Below are positions 54,625 to 63,657 of a stretch of DNA of 64,000 nt, piece after piece; the first letter of the stretch is position 1, and each line of letters starts with the position of its first letter. Under the pieces are notes generated by a model. The model was given only the letters and a program-made list of their open reading frames with translations. It was not told the origin of the DNA and did not search any database. Where the stretch lies: assembly GCF_000964085.1 (NCBI RefSeq), contig NZ_JZRB01000046.1, positions 35,061 through 99,060 of the forward strand. The letters run 5' to 3'. The position numbers and the translations under genes are program-made. The DNA comes from Luteibacter yeojuensis (GTDB taxonomy: Bacteria > Pseudomonadota > Gammaproteobacteria > Xanthomonadales > Rhodanobacteraceae).

Positions 54625-56028
54625 TTAGAACTCGGCGCTCCCTGCAGCGCGGGGATAGGGGATGGCGTCGCGGATGTTCGTGAGGCCGCAGACGTACACC
54701 AGCAGGCGCTCGAAGCCCAGGCCGAAGCCGGCGTGGGGCACGGTGCCGTAGCGGCGCAGGTCGCGGTACCAGTTGTACGTTTCCTTGTCGAGGCCGAACT
54801 GGTCCATGCGGCGATCGAGGTAGTCCAGGCGCTCTTCGCGCTGGGCACCGCCGATGATCTCGCCGATGCCCGGGGCCAGCACGTCCATGGCGGCCACGGT
54901 CTTGCCGTCGTCGTTCAGCCGCATGTAGAACGCCTTGATCTCTTCCGGGTAGTTCATGACGACCACGGGGCGGCCCACATGTTCCTCGGCCAGGTAGCGC
55001 TCGTGCTCGGTCTGCAGGTCGACGCCCCAGGCCACCGGGTGCTCGAACTTCTTGCCGCTGTTCTGCAGGATGGTGATCGCATCGGTGTAATCAATGCGCT
55101 CGAAGGGCTTTTCGATGAAGTTTTCGAGGCGGGCCACGGCGCCCGGCATGACGCGCTCGTCGAAGAACGCCATGTCGTCGGCGCGTTCCTCCAGCACCGC
55201 CTTGAAGATGCCCTTCAGGAACACCTCGGCCAGGCTGGCGATGTCGTTCAGGTCGGCGAAGGCCACTTCGGGCTCCACCATCCAGAACTCGGCGAGGTGG
55301 CGCGTGGTGTTGGAGTTCTCGGCGCGGAACGTGGGGCCGAAGGTGTACACCTTGCTCATCGCCATGGCGTAGCCCTCGACGTTGAGCTGGCCCGAGACGG
55401 TGAGGAAGGCTTCGCGGCCGAAGAAATCCTTCTTCCAGTCGATGCCACCCTTGTCATCCCGGGGCAGGTTGGCGAGGTCGAGCGTGGAAAGGCGGAACAT
55501 GTCGCCCGCGCCCTCGGCATCGGAGGTGGTGATGATGGGCGTGTTGATCCAGAAGAAGCCCTGCTCGGTGAGGATGCGGTGGATCGCCATCATCATGGTG
55601 TGGCGTACGCGGGTCACCGCGCCGAACAGGTTGGTGCGCGGGCGCAGGTGAGCCACCTCGCGCAGGAACTCCATGGAGTGCTGCTTGGGCTGGATCGGGT
55701 AGGTGAGCGGGTTCTCGACGAAGCCGGTGACCTCGACCTTCGTGGCCTGGATCTCGAAGGCCTGGCCCTTGCCCTGCGACGGCACCAGCTTGCCGGTGGC
55801 GATGACGCCGGCGCCGGCCGAGAGATGCTTCACTTCGGTCTCATAGTTGGCGAGATCGGCCGTGGCCACCACCTGGATGGGGGCGAAGCAGGAGCCATCG
55901 CTCACGTTCACGAAGGAAAGGCCGCCCTTGGACTCGCGCAGGGTGCGCACCCAGCCACGGACCGTGACTTCCTGATCCGCCGCGGCCGTGCCGCCGGCGA
56001 GGGCCTGCTTGACGCTTACCACCGTCAT
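54625..56028 (-). CDS. asnS: asparaginyl-tRNA synthetase
   Basis: This 467-residue class II synthetase has an N-terminal OB-fold anticodon-binding domain ([17 protein letters not shown]). The catalytic core shows motif 2 as [25 protein letters not shown] and motif 3 as [16 protein letters not shown]. The N-T-T-R-H specificity segment marks AsnRS rather than AspRS. The start at 56028 ([10 protein letters not shown]) fits the family; the frame to 56103 is promoter sequence. It lies upstream of, and may run into, the MalM-like gene. Confidence 0.97.
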   Translation of the reverse strand: MTVVSVKQALAGGTAAADQEVTVRGWVRTLRESKGGLSFVNVSDGSCFAPIQVVATADLANYETEVKHLSAGAGVIATGKLVPSQGKGQAFEIQATKVEVTGFVENPLTYPIQPKQHSMEFLREVAHLRPRTNLFGAVTRVRHTMMMAIHRILTEQGFFWINTPIITTSDAEGAGDMFRLSTLDLANLPRDDKGGIDWKKDFFGREAFLTVSGQLNVEGYAMAMSKVYTFGPTFRAENSNTTRHLAEFWMVEPEVAFADLNDIASLAEVFLKGIFKAVLEERADDMAFFDERVMPGAVARLENFIEKPFERIDYTDAITILQNSGKKFEHPVAWGVDLQTEHERYLAEEHVGRPVVVMNYPEEIKAFYMRLNDDGKTVAAMDVLAPGIGEIIGGAQREERLDYLDRRMDQFGLDKETYNWYRDLRRYGTVPHAGFGLGFERLLVYVCGLTNIRDAIPYPRAAGSAEF

Positions 56029-56105
56029 CGATTGAAACTCCGTACTGGGCACCGCATATGGGCGCAATGGGGACGCGACCTTGCATGATAATGTAAGGGT
56101 CACGT

Positions 56106-56119
56106 GAACGGCACCGTTC
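56106..56119. promoter_or_regulatory. 14-bp perfect inverted repeat between asnS and the Fe-S carrier gene
   Basis: GAACGG-CA-CCGTTC is an exact palindrome with a 2-base spacer in the divergent interval, a possible operator. A GATAAT-like -10 lies beside it at about 56086-56092. No regulator is known to me for this word. Confidence 0.5.
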
Positions 56120-56149
56120 CCGGGTATACCACGGCCAGAAATCGATTAC

Positions 56150-56476
56150 ATGAGCATCCAGATCACCCCCGCCGCCTCCGACCGCATGCGCGCCTTCCTC
56201 GCCAAATCGCCCGAGGCGGCCGGCGTGCGCTTTTCCGTCAAGCGGATGGGCTGCTCCGGCTTCGGCTACGTGGTCGACCTGGCCGGGGCCGTGGCGGCCG
56301 ACGACCAGGTCATGGATATCGACGGCATAAGGGTCGTGGTTGACCCGAAAAGCCTGCCGCTGGTCGATGGCACCCTCATCGATTTCCAGCGCCAGGGGCT
56401 GAATGCCTCGTTCGTGTTCCATAACCCCAATGCCACCGGCGAATGCGGCTGCGGCGAGAGCTTTACGGTCTCGTAG
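56150..56476 (+). CDS. A-type Fe-S carrier protein (HesB/IscA/ErpA family)
   Basis: This 108-residue protein has the three cluster ligands as RMGCSGFGY, and ECGCGESF at the C-terminus. It probably carries Fe-S clusters to apoproteins. SufA, IscA or ErpA cannot be told apart with confidence. No isc or suf genes surround it. Divergent from asnS with 121 bases between the starts. Confidence 0.92.
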   Translation: MSIQITPAASDRMRAFLAKSPEAAGVRFSVKRMGCSGFGYVVDLAGAVAADDQVMDIDGIRVVVDPKSLPLVDGTLIDFQRQGLNASFVFHNPNATGECGCGESFTVS

Positions 56477-56607
56477 AGGCGTGAGTCGCCTGCTGCGCAG
56501 GCTGTCAGTCGCGGCCTCCGGCCGCTGTAAAGCGTCAGTTAGCCTGCTTTCCCTGGCGATTTACGCTTCACAAGGCCGCATCGCGGCCGCTCTCCCGGCC
56601 TAAGCGC
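56477..56607. other. gap before the rpsF promoter
   Basis: No gene is seen. It contains short GC-rich palindromes (for example GCGGCCTCCGGCCGC) and nothing else I can name. Confidence 0.5.
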
Positions 56608-56637
56608 TTGAAAGCGCGCCAGTCTGCCCGCTACAAT
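56608..56637 (+). promoter_or_regulatory. sigma70 promoter of the rpsF operon
   Basis: TTGAAA (56608-56613) and TACAAT (56632-56637) are spaced by 18 bases, a near-consensus promoter. Transcription would start near 56644, giving a leader of about 90 bases. Confidence 0.85.
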
Positions 56638-56641
56638 GCGC

Positions 56642-56717
56642 GGCTACCTCTCCGTCCGGAGGGGTTTCTTGCCTCACCGGCCTGTCCGGGAGGCTGCCAT
56701 CCCCGCAAGGGGTGCAT
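56642..56717 (+). promoter_or_regulatory. structured rpsF leader, possible S6:S18 control element
   Basis: Two hairpins occur: CCTCTCCG/CGGAGGGG followed by TTTCTT (56645-56668), then GCCTC-ACCGG...CCGG-GAGGC (about 56672-56698). The second has CCG words at the inner stem. This recalls the S6:S18-binding motif found before rpsF in many bacteria, but I could not confirm the consensus. Confidence 0.45.
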
Positions 56718-56732
56718 CCACAAGGAGCCACC

Positions 56733-57146
56733 ATGCGTCATTATGAAGTTGTGTTCCTGGTCCACCCGGACCAGAGCGAACAGGTGCCCGCCATGATCGA
56801 GCGTTACAAGACGCTCATCGAAGGCGATAACGGCACGATCCACCGTCTCGAAGACTGGGGCCGCCGCCAGCTGGCCTACCCGATCGAGAACCTCGCCAAG
56901 GCTCACTACGTGATGCTGAACATCGAGGTTTCCCAGAACGCGCTGAACGAACTCGAGACGGGCTTCCGTTTCAACGACGCCGTGCTGCGCCACCTGGTCA
57001 TTCGCCGTGACGAAGCCGACACCGAGCAGTCGTTCATCCTCAAGAGCAAGGAAAAGGATGAGCAGAAGGGTTCGCGTCGCCGTGACGACGACAGTGATGA
57101 CCGCGGTGGTCGCGACAGCGACAACGACCGTGACAGCGACGACTAA
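56733..57146 (+). CDS. rpsF: 30S ribosomal protein S6
   Basis: This 137-residue S6 begins [19 protein letters not shown] and contains [22 protein letters not shown]. From about residue 105 an Asp/Arg-rich tail ([19 protein letters not shown]) extends it, as in some proteobacteria where S6 is glutamylated. It heads the rpsF-rpsR-rplI operon; no priB lies between rpsF and rpsR. Confidence 0.97.
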   Translation: MRHYEVVFLVHPDQSEQVPAMIERYKTLIEGDNGTIHRLEDWGRRQLAYPIENLAKAHYVMLNIEVSQNALNELETGFRFNDAVLRHLVIRRDEADTEQSFILKSKEKDEQKGSRRRDDDSDDRGGRDSDNDRDSDD

Positions 57147-57161
57147 TCGGGGAATATAGCC

Positions 57162-57392
57162 ATGTCCAAGTTCTTCCGCCGCCGTAAGTTCTGCCGTTTC
57201 ACCGCCGAGGGCGTGAAAGAGATCGATTACAAGGATCTCAACACCCTCCGCCAGTACATCACCGAGAACGGCAAGATCGTCCCGAGCCGCATCACCGGCA
57301 CGAAGGCCCGCTACCAGCGCCAGCTGGCGACCGCGATCAAGCGCGCCCGCTTCCTGTCGCTGCTGCCGTACACCGACAACCACGACGTCTGA
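57162..57392 (+). CDS. rpsR: 30S ribosomal protein S18
   Basis: This 76-residue S18 reads [20 protein letters not shown] with the conserved [19 protein letters not shown] core. It binds S6 on the ribosome. It starts 15 bases after rpsF and has GGGGAATATAGCC ahead of its ATG. Confidence 0.98.
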   Translation: MSKFFRRRKFCRFTAEGVKEIDYKDLNTLRQYITENGKIVPSRITGTKARYQRQLATAIKRARFLSLLPYTDNHDV

Positions 57393-57395
57393 TCC

Positions 57396-57434
57396 GGCTG
57401 GCGCCTCGCTCCCTTGAGGGGCGGGGCGCCAGCC
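57396..57434 (+). repeat. near-perfect hairpin between rpsR and rplI
   Basis: GGCTGGCGCC and GGCGCCAGCC form a 10-bp stem with an inner CGCTCCC/GGGGCG stem. There is no T run, so it is not an intrinsic terminator; it may affect processing or the lower expression of rplI. Confidence 0.7.
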
Positions 57435-57504
57435 CCAGGCGAACATTTCGGACAACCGTCCTGGCTGCATGGGCCACACCCGTGCTAACGAAAAGGAACA
57501 TCCC

Positions 57505-57951
57505 ATGGAACTCATCCTCCTCGAGAAGGTGAAGAACCTCGGCAACCTCGGCGACAAGGTCAAGGTGAAGCCGGGTTACGGCCGCAACTACCTGCTGCCG
57601 ACCGGCAAGGCCGCTCGCGCCAACGCCGAAAACATCGCTGCGTTCGAAGCCCGCCGCGCCGAGTACGAAGCCAAGGCCAAGGACCAGCTCGCCGGTGCCG
57701 AGGCACGCGCCGCCAAGCTCGACGGCGTCGAAGTCACCATCGAAGTGAACGCTTCGCCGGAAGGCAAGCTGTTCGGCTCGGTCAGCACCCGCGACATCGC
57801 CGAAGCGCTCACCGCGCAGGGCTATGACGTCGACAAGGCCGAAGTCATCCAGTCGGAAGGTCCGTTCCGCAACACCGGCGAGTTCGACGTCATCGTCAAC
57901 CTCCACGCCGACGTGCAGCAGACGGTCAAGGTCAAGGTCGTCGGCGCGTAA
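57505..57951 (+). CDS. rplI: 50S ribosomal protein L9
   Basis: This 148-residue L9 begins [19 protein letters not shown] with [16 protein letters not shown], followed by the connecting helix and C-terminal domain ([14 protein letters not shown]). The start at 57505 is preceded by AAAAGGAA; the longer frame is not conserved. It is the last gene of the operon. Confidence 0.97.
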   Translation: MELILLEKVKNLGNLGDKVKVKPGYGRNYLLPTGKAARANAENIAAFEARRAEYEAKAKDQLAGAEARAAKLDGVEVTIEVNASPEGKLFGSVSTRDIAEALTAQGYDVDKAEVIQSEGPFRNTGEFDVIVNLHADVQQTVKVKVVGA

Positions 57952-57976
57952 GCTCCGCACCACCGTTGATCCCGAA

Positions 57977-58008
57977 GCGGGCGCCCTTGTGGCGCCCGTT
58001 TTCGTTTC
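57977..58008 (+). terminator. Rho-independent terminator of the rpsF operon
   Basis: CGGGCGCC and GGCGCCCG pair around CTTGT, followed by TTTTCGTTT. It lies 26 bases after rplI. Confidence 0.9.
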
Positions 58009-58016
58009 AGCTTCTC

Positions 58017-58111
58017 TGTAGGAGCGCACACCGTGCGCGACATCTTTCGCCAAGACGCTCAGGCCCTGTGCGCGGTCGCGAAAGGCGTCGCGCACAGCGT
58101 GCGCTCCTACA
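58017..58111. repeat. REP palindrome (diverged subtype)
   Basis: TGTAGGAGCGCACACCGTGC faces GCGCACAGCGTGCGCTCCTAC, with GACATCTTTCGC inside. It follows the rplI terminator. Confidence 0.92.
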
Positions 58112-58255
58112 TTTCTCATGCGAGGTGGTTGATTGCGCTTATCGCATACGCCTGCGAGACCCGCTTCTCCCAACGCATTGCGCCCCATCGCCTTGGCCCC
58201 CGCCCACCACCCTGCCTACATTCACCGATTGCGTAGAAGGCAGGCTCGGTAAACG

Positions 58256-59476
58256 ATGAAGCAATGGTGGTGGCGGTCGTGCATGGGCATGGCCGGTAGT
58301 TCGATGGCGGGGATGTCGGCGTTCGCGGCCGAGGCGCCCCAGGAAAGCGCGCCATACATCGAGGCGCGCTACCGCTACAGCAACCTGCACAACGATGCCG
58401 CGCCCAAGCGCGGCCACGCGAACACCATGCGCCTGCAGGTCGGTTACCTCTGGAACATCGGCGAGGGCTGGAGCGCCTACGCCGAAGGCATCCGCACGTG
58501 GTCCCTGTTCGGGCAGCAGTACGACGATGGGTCTGGCCGCGTCACGCCGTACCCCGCCGAGGCCGACCCGGCATCCACGGGCGTCACCAATGCATGGGTG
58601 GATTACACCCAGGGCGCCTTCTCGGCCCGTGCCGGCCGCCAGTACGTCGTCCTCGACAATGGCCGCTACTTCAGCAACAACCCGTGGCGGCAGAACCTGC
58701 AGTCGTTCGACGGCATCCGCCTCGGCTGGAAACCCTGGCAGGGTGGCGAGCTGCGCTACTACTGGCTGGGCCGCGTCAACCGGACCACCGGTGCCGATTT
58801 CGATGACCGCGACCAGCGCCGCTGGAAGCTCGATGCGCACCTGCTCCACGTCGACCAGGCGCTGCCCGTGGGCAAGCTCACCGCGTTCGGTTACTTCGTG
58901 CGCAACGACACCATCGCCACGAACGCGGTGAAGACGCTGGGCGTCCGCTACAGCGGCAAGGAACCACTGGGGCAGGGCGGCCCCGCGCTGGGCTGGTCGG
59001 CCGAGGTCGCCCGCCAGCACGATTACGCCAACAACCCCGGGCGCTTCAGCCTGGGCTACCACCTGCTCGACGCCACGTTCGGCTACGACGCGCTGTCGGT
59101 GCGCGTAGGCGAGGAAAAGCTCGAGGGTGATGGGCGCCACGCCTACAACGTGGCCTACGGCGCCGCCCGCGCGTTCAATGGCTGGGTGGTGGCCTTTCGC
59201 ATCCCCACCACGGGCCTGCGCGAGCGCTACGTCGGCGTACTGGGCAGCCTCGATGCCGGCCGCAAGGTGAACTGGCAGGTGACCTACCGCCATTTCCGCC
59301 CCGTACGCGGGCGGGCCATGCTGGGTGACGAGGTGGATGCGGGCGTGCTGGTCGACCTGGGCAAGGGCTTCTCGGCGGAGCTGCAATACGGCGATTACCG
59401 CGCGCACCGCCATGGCGTGGACGAGCGGAAGCTGTGGCTCATCGGCGAATACCGCTTCGGCAAGGCGCCGAAGTAG
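58256..59476 (+). CDS. porin-like outer-membrane barrel, alginate-export type
   Basis: This 406-residue exported protein has a signal peptide (residues 1 to about 24, ending AFAA). The rest alternates polar and aromatic residues as transmembrane strands, with short turns: YIEARYRYSNLHNDAAPKRG, WSAYAEGIRTWSLFG, NAWVDYTQGAFSARAGRQYV. It ends LWLIGEYRFGKAPK. The overall look is that of the alginate-export/OprD-like porin family in Xanthomonadales. The substrate is unknown. No regulator or enzyme gene is adjacent. Confidence 0.8.
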   Translation: MKQWWWRSCMGMAGSSMAGMSAFAAEAPQESAPYIEARYRYSNLHNDAAPKRGHANTMRLQVGYLWNIGEGWSAYAEGIRTWSLFGQQYDDGSGRVTPYPAEADPASTGVTNAWVDYTQGAFSARAGRQYVVLDNGRYFSNNPWRQNLQSFDGIRLGWKPWQGGELRYYWLGRVNRTTGADFDDRDQRRWKLDAHLLHVDQALPVGKLTAFGYFVRNDTIATNAVKTLGVRYSGKEPLGQGGPALGWSAEVARQHDYANNPGRFSLGYHLLDATFGYDALSVRVGEEKLEGDGRHAYNVAYGAARAFNGWVVAFRIPTTGLRERYVGVLGSLDAGRKVNWQVTYRHFRPVRGRAMLGDEVDAGVLVDLGKGFSAELQYGDYRAHRHGVDERKLWLIGEYRFGKAPK

Positions 59477-59499
59477 GGCTTTTTCGCCTTTCCCACAAC

Positions 59500-59508
59500 T
59501 TATCCACA
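59500..59508 (+). promoter_or_regulatory. perfect DnaA box upstream of dnaB
   Basis: TTATCCACA is an exact DnaA R-box, 93 bases before the dnaB ATG; a second partial copy (TTATCC) lies at 59512-59517. It could allow DnaA control or binding. Confidence 0.75.
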
Positions 59509-59601
59509 GACTTATCCTCTCAACGCCTGAGACCCCTGCGCGTATCATGGCCGGACGGCGACCCGGGCCCGGGTCAGCGCCGTCTGATGATGAGGTAGTC
59601 C

Positions 59602-61032
59602 ATGTCCTTCAATCCCGAGCGCAGCAACCGCGGCGACCGCGGTGAGCGCGGCGAACGCCGCCGCCGCGAGCCATCCGCCATGGATGCCCTGCGCGTCCCA
59701 CCCAACTCCATCGAAGCGGAGCAGGCGGTGCTGGGTGGCCTGATGCTGTCGCCGGATTCGCTCGACAAGGTGGCCGACAAGCTCACCGACGACGATTTCT
59801 ACCGTAAAGACCACCGCATGATCTGGCGCGCCATCAACGAGCTGGCCGGCAAGGGCATGCCCTGCGATGCCATCACGCTGGGCGAGTGGTTCCAGGCCAA
59901 CGGCATGGACGAGATGATGGGCGGCCCGGCGTACCTGCTGGAACTGGCCAACTCCACGCCCAGCGCCGCCAATATCGCGGCCTACGGCGATATCGTTCGC
60001 GAGAAGTCGGTGCTGCGCAAGCTCATCGACGCCGGCACCGCCATCACCGAAGACGGCTTCCGCCCCGAGGGCAAGAGCGTCCAGGAAGTGATGGAACTGG
60101 CCGAGCAGCGCGTGTTCCGTATCGCCGAATCCGGCGCGCGCGGCAAGAAGGATATCGTCTCGATGCGCGAGGCCGTCAGCGACGCCTTCCGCCAGCTGAC
60201 CGAGCGTTACGAGAACCGCGGCCAGCTCACGGGCCTGTCCACCGGCTTCACCGACCTCGACGAACTCACCGCCGGCCTGCAGCCATCCGATCTGATCATC
60301 ATCGCGGCCCGCCCGTCGATGGGTAAGACCGCCTTCGCGCTGAACCTGGCCGAGGCCGCCGCCATGCGCTCAAAGAAGGCGGTCGCCGTGTTCTCGATGG
60401 AAATGTCGGCCTCGCAGCTGGCGTTCCGCCTCATTTCCTCCCTCGGCCGCATCCACGCGCAGCACCTGCGCAATGGCGACCTGGCCGAGGAAGACTGGCC
60501 GCGCGTCACCTCGGCCATCACCATGCTCTCCGACGCCAAGATCTTCATCGACGACACGCCCGCCATGTCGCCGGTGGAGATGCGCTCGCGCTCGCGCCGC
60601 CTGCAGCGCGAGCACGGCCTGGGCCTCATCGTCATCGATTACCTGCAGCTGATGCAGGTGCCGGGCCACAGCGAGAACCGCGCCACGGAAATCTCGGAGA
60701 TCTCGCGCGGCCTGAAGGCCCTGGCGAAGGAACTGAACGTGCCGGTCATCGCGCTGTCGCAGCTCAACCGCTCGCTCGAGCAGCGCGCCGACAAGCGGCC
60801 CATGATGTCCGACCTGCGCGAGTCCGGCGCTATCGAGCAGGATGCGGACGTCATCATGTTCATTTACCGCGACGACTACTACAACAAGGAATCGCCCGAT
60901 AAGGGCCTGGCCGAAATCATCATCGGCAAGCAGCGTAACGGCCCCACCGATACGGTGAAGCTGGCCTTCCTCGGCCACTACACCAAGTTCGAGAACTGGG
61001 CGCCGGATTCCTACGTAGGCACGTTCGACTGA
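59602..61032 (+). CDS. dnaB: replicative DNA helicase DnaB
   Basis: This 476-residue hexameric helicase has an N-terminal domain ([21 protein letters not shown]) and a RecA-like motor with [13 protein letters not shown] (Walker A), IVIDYLQLM (Walker B) and [18 protein letters not shown]. Length and motifs are standard and no intein is present. The Arg/Gly-rich N-terminal ~25 residues are extra compared with E. coli. It lies upstream of a monooxygenase gene by 37 bases. Confidence 0.98.
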   Translation: MSFNPERSNRGDRGERGERRRREPSAMDALRVPPNSIEAEQAVLGGLMLSPDSLDKVADKLTDDDFYRKDHRMIWRAINELAGKGMPCDAITLGEWFQANGMDEMMGGPAYLLELANSTPSAANIAAYGDIVREKSVLRKLIDAGTAITEDGFRPEGKSVQEVMELAEQRVFRIAESGARGKKDIVSMREAVSDAFRQLTERYENRGQLTGLSTGFTDLDELTAGLQPSDLIIIAARPSMGKTAFALNLAEAAAMRSKKAVAVFSMEMSASQLAFRLISSLGRIHAQHLRNGDLAEEDWPRVTSAITMLSDAKIFIDDTPAMSPVEMRSRSRRLQREHGLGLIVIDYLQLMQVPGHSENRATEISEISRGLKALAKELNVPVIALSQLNRSLEQRADKRPMMSDLRESGAIEQDADVIMFIYRDDYYNKESPDKGLAEIIIGKQRNGPTDTVKLAFLGHYTKFENWAPDSYVGTFD

Positions 61033-61069
61033 CTCGGCGTAACCTCCGTCCCATCGACGGGGGTGGCGC

Positions 61070-62518
61070 ATGGGCACCGACCACTACGATGTGCTGATCA
61101 TCGGCGCCGGGCTCTCCGGCGTTGGCATGGCCTGCCGCCTGGCGGCCGCCTGCCCGGGCCGGCGCGTGGGCATCCTTGAGCGGCGCCGGGCCATGGGCGG
61201 CACCTGGGACCTGTTCCGCTACCCCGGTGTCCGCTCGGATTCGGACATGTTCACCTTCGGCTTCGGGTTCCGGCCCTGGAATGACCTGAAGGTACTGGCC
61301 GACGGGCCCTCGATCCTCAAATACATCCACGACACAGCCCGCGATTACGAGGTCGAGCGCCTCGTGCGGTTCGGCATGCGGACCACCCGGGCGTCGTGGT
61401 CGTCCGGGGCCTCGCGGTGGACCGTGGCCGCGGAAGACGAGGACGGCGACGAGCATGTCTTCACCGCGTCGTTCCTCGTGGGGTGCACCGGGTATTACGC
61501 CTACGACCAGGGGTTCGTGCCGCGGTTCGAGGGCATCGAGTCGTTCCAGGGCGAGTTCATCCATCCACAGCACTGGCCTGCCGACCTCGACTGGGCGGGC
61601 AAGCGCGTCGTCGTCATCGGCAGTGGCGCCACGGCGATGACGCTGGTGCCGGCGCTGGCGCGCACCGCCGCGCACGTGACGATGCTGCAGCGCTCGCCCG
61701 GCTATGTGTTGTCGGTGCCGTCGCGCGATGCCATCTCCGCGGCGCTGCTGCACGTGCTACCCGCACGCATGGTTTACGGGTTCGCGCGGCGGCGGAATAT
61801 CGTGCTGCAACGGCTGCTCTACCGTGCCGCCATGCGATGGCCAAGGCGTGTGCGGGCGCTGCTGCTCGCGGGCGTGAGGCGCCAGCTGGCTGGCGCGGCA
61901 TCGCTGGATGATTTTTCCCCGGCGTACGATCCGTGGACCCAGCGCCTGTGCGTGGTGCCCGACAACGACCTGTTCGACGCCCTGCGCGCGGGCGGGGCGT
62001 CGGTATGGACCGACACGGTGGACCACTTCACCCCCGCCAGCGTGCGGCTGGCGTCCGGCGCGACGCTCGAAGCCGACATCGTCGTGTGCGCCACGGGGTT
62101 CCAGTTGCAGGTGCTCGGCGGCGTCGCGCTGGACGTGGACGGGCGCGCCCGCGATCCCGGCGCGCTGATGACGTACAAGGGCGTGTTGCTCGATGGCATC
62201 CCCAACGCGGCGGTGCTGTTCGGCTACATCAATGCATCGTGGACGTTGAAGGTCGACCTCGCCGCGCAGTACGTGTGCCGATTGCTGTCGTGGATGGACG
62301 AGCAGCGCGTGCATGTCGTCGTGCCACGCGCGCCAGCAGGGCAGGCAACCGACGCGTGCATCCTCGACGCGTTGAAGGCCGGCTACGTGGCGCGCGGCGA
62401 AGCCCAGCTGCCCAGGCAGGGCAGGGACGGCCCGTGGCGTGTCTCACACCGTTACGAAGTGGATCGCCGCGTGCTGCTCGACGATCCCATCGATGACGGC
62501 CTCCTCGGTTTCCACTGA
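61070..62518 (+). CDS. flavin-containing/Baeyer-Villiger monooxygenase
   Basis: This 482-residue class B flavoprotein monooxygenase has an FAD site GAGLSG (12-17), MGGTWDLFRYPGVRSDSDM and the fingerprint FxGxxxHxxxW as FQGEFIHPQHW (159-169). The second Rossmann motif is VVVIGSGATAMTLVP, and the late ATGFQ is present. It uses NADPH and O2 to oxidise a ketone or heteroatom; the substrate is unknown. It may share the dnaB transcript, an odd pairing. The start at 61070 has GGGGGTGGC before it. Confidence 0.9.
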   Translation: MGTDHYDVLIIGAGLSGVGMACRLAAACPGRRVGILERRRAMGGTWDLFRYPGVRSDSDMFTFGFGFRPWNDLKVLADGPSILKYIHDTARDYEVERLVRFGMRTTRASWSSGASRWTVAAEDEDGDEHVFTASFLVGCTGYYAYDQGFVPRFEGIESFQGEFIHPQHWPADLDWAGKRVVVIGSGATAMTLVPALARTAAHVTMLQRSPGYVLSVPSRDAISAALLHVLPARMVYGFARRRNIVLQRLLYRAAMRWPRRVRALLLAGVRRQLAGAASLDDFSPAYDPWTQRLCVVPDNDLFDALRAGGASVWTDTVDHFTPASVRLASGATLEADIVVCATGFQLQVLGGVALDVDGRARDPGALMTYKGVLLDGIPNAAVLFGYINASWTLKVDLAAQYVCRLLSWMDEQRVHVVVPRAPAGQATDACILDALKAGYVARGEAQLPRQGRDGPWRVSHRYEVDRRVLLDDPIDDGLLGFH

Positions 62519-62547
62519 AACCATTGCCCTTGGCGCTACCAGCCACG

Positions 62548-62570
62548 GTGGGAGCGCGCTTGCGCGCGAT
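62548..62570. repeat. solitary REP half-unit
   Basis: GTGGGAGCGCGCTTGCGCGC then GAT. One arm of the family, without a partner. Confidence 0.75.
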
Positions 62571-62761
62571 GCCTCAAGCCCGTTTCAGATAAGGCCCCAC
62601 CTTGCGTTCCAGCATGGCGCCCATCCTAGCGGGTCTGTGACGTGAGGCCGTTGCATGGCCGAATCATTTGGCCGACTATCCGGCGACGGTCGCCGTCCTC
62701 GCCGTCTATCCGCTGGTCCATTCCCGGTGCCGTTGACCGGCGCCCTCGCAGGAGGCATGCC

Positions 62762-63526
62762 ATGCTTCGTACCATCATCCTCGGCTTTGCGTGTTCGCTC
62801 GCTTCGGCAATCGCCATGGCCGATACCCCACGCCAGGTGCTCCCGGAACACCCCACGGCCGACCAGAAGGCGGATATCGAGCGGCGCCTGAACGATTGGC
62901 CGCAACTGGAACGCTTCGCGAGCGAAAACGCCGCTTACCCGCCACTGAAGCCCGGCGAGAAGCGCGTGGTGTTCATGGGCGATTCGATCACCGACGGCTG
63001 GGGCCGCCCCACCGGTGAGTTCTTCCCCGGCAAGGGCTACATCAACCATGGCATCAGTGGGCAGACCACGCCGCAGATGCTCGTGCGCTTCCGGCCCGAC
63101 GTCATCGCGCTGAAGCCCGCCGTGGTGGTGATCCTGGCCGGCACGAACGACATCGCCGGCAACACGGGCCCGTCATCACTGCAGGCCATCGAGGGCAACC
63201 TTACGTCGATGGCCGAGCTGGCGAAGGCCAACCACATCCACGTCGTGATCGCGAGCCTGTTGCCGATCAGCAACTACAACGACCCGACATCGAGCGCGCG
63301 CCGGCCGCCGGCGACCATCAACGCGCTGAACGCGTGGATCCGCGATTACACGAAGCGCGAGCAGTTCGGCTACATCGATTATTACTCGGCGATGGTCGAC
63401 AAGACCGGCCAGCTGCGTGCGGAGCTCAGCGGCGATGGCCTGCATCCCAACGCGGAAGGCTACAAGGTCATGGCGCCGCTCGCGCAGAAGGCGATCGATG
63501 ATGCGCTCGCTGGCAGGACGCATTGA
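62762..63526 (+). CDS. secreted SGNH/GDSL lipase-esterase family protein
   Basis: This 254-residue protein has a signal peptide (MLRTIILGFACSLASAIAMA). SGNH blocks are all visible: VFMGDSITDGW (Ser), NHGISGQTT (Gly), LAGTNDIAG (Asn) and DGLHPNAEGY (Asp, His). It is close to the platelet-activating-factor acetylhydrolase/lysophospholipase L1-like group. The substrate is unknown. The start at 62762 follows GCAGGAGG. Confidence 0.93.
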   Translation: MLRTIILGFACSLASAIAMADTPRQVLPEHPTADQKADIERRLNDWPQLERFASENAAYPPLKPGEKRVVFMGDSITDGWGRPTGEFFPGKGYINHGISGQTTPQMLVRFRPDVIALKPAVVVILAGTNDIAGNTGPSSLQAIEGNLTSMAELAKANHIHVVIASLLPISNYNDPTSSARRPPATINALNAWIRDYTKREQFGYIDYYSAMVDKTGQLRAELSGDGLHPNAEGYKVMAPLAQKAIDDALAGRTH

Positions 63527-63575
63527 CGTGTAGGCGTTCGCCCACAGCACGCCGCAGCAAATTCGTACGCAATTT

Positions 63576-63589
63576 TAGGAGTTCTCCTA
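63576..63589. promoter_or_regulatory. 14-bp perfect palindrome upstream of the CsgG-like gene
   Basis: TAGGAG-TT-CTCCTA is an exact inverted repeat lying 69 bases before the ATG at 63658, in an A/T-richer setting. It looks like an operator for a dimeric regulator; I cannot name the regulator. Confidence 0.6.
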
Positions 63590-63657
63590 GTCCGGTCCTT
63601 GTGCGCTGGCCGATAGCATTTCCGGTCCTGCAACCAGCCACAAGGAAAGGACCACCC

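Noticed and set aside
59477..59601. Chromosomal origin near dnaB
   Set aside because: Only one perfect DnaA box and one partial copy, and no AT-rich unwinding region or dnaA/gyrB/rnpA genes nearby.
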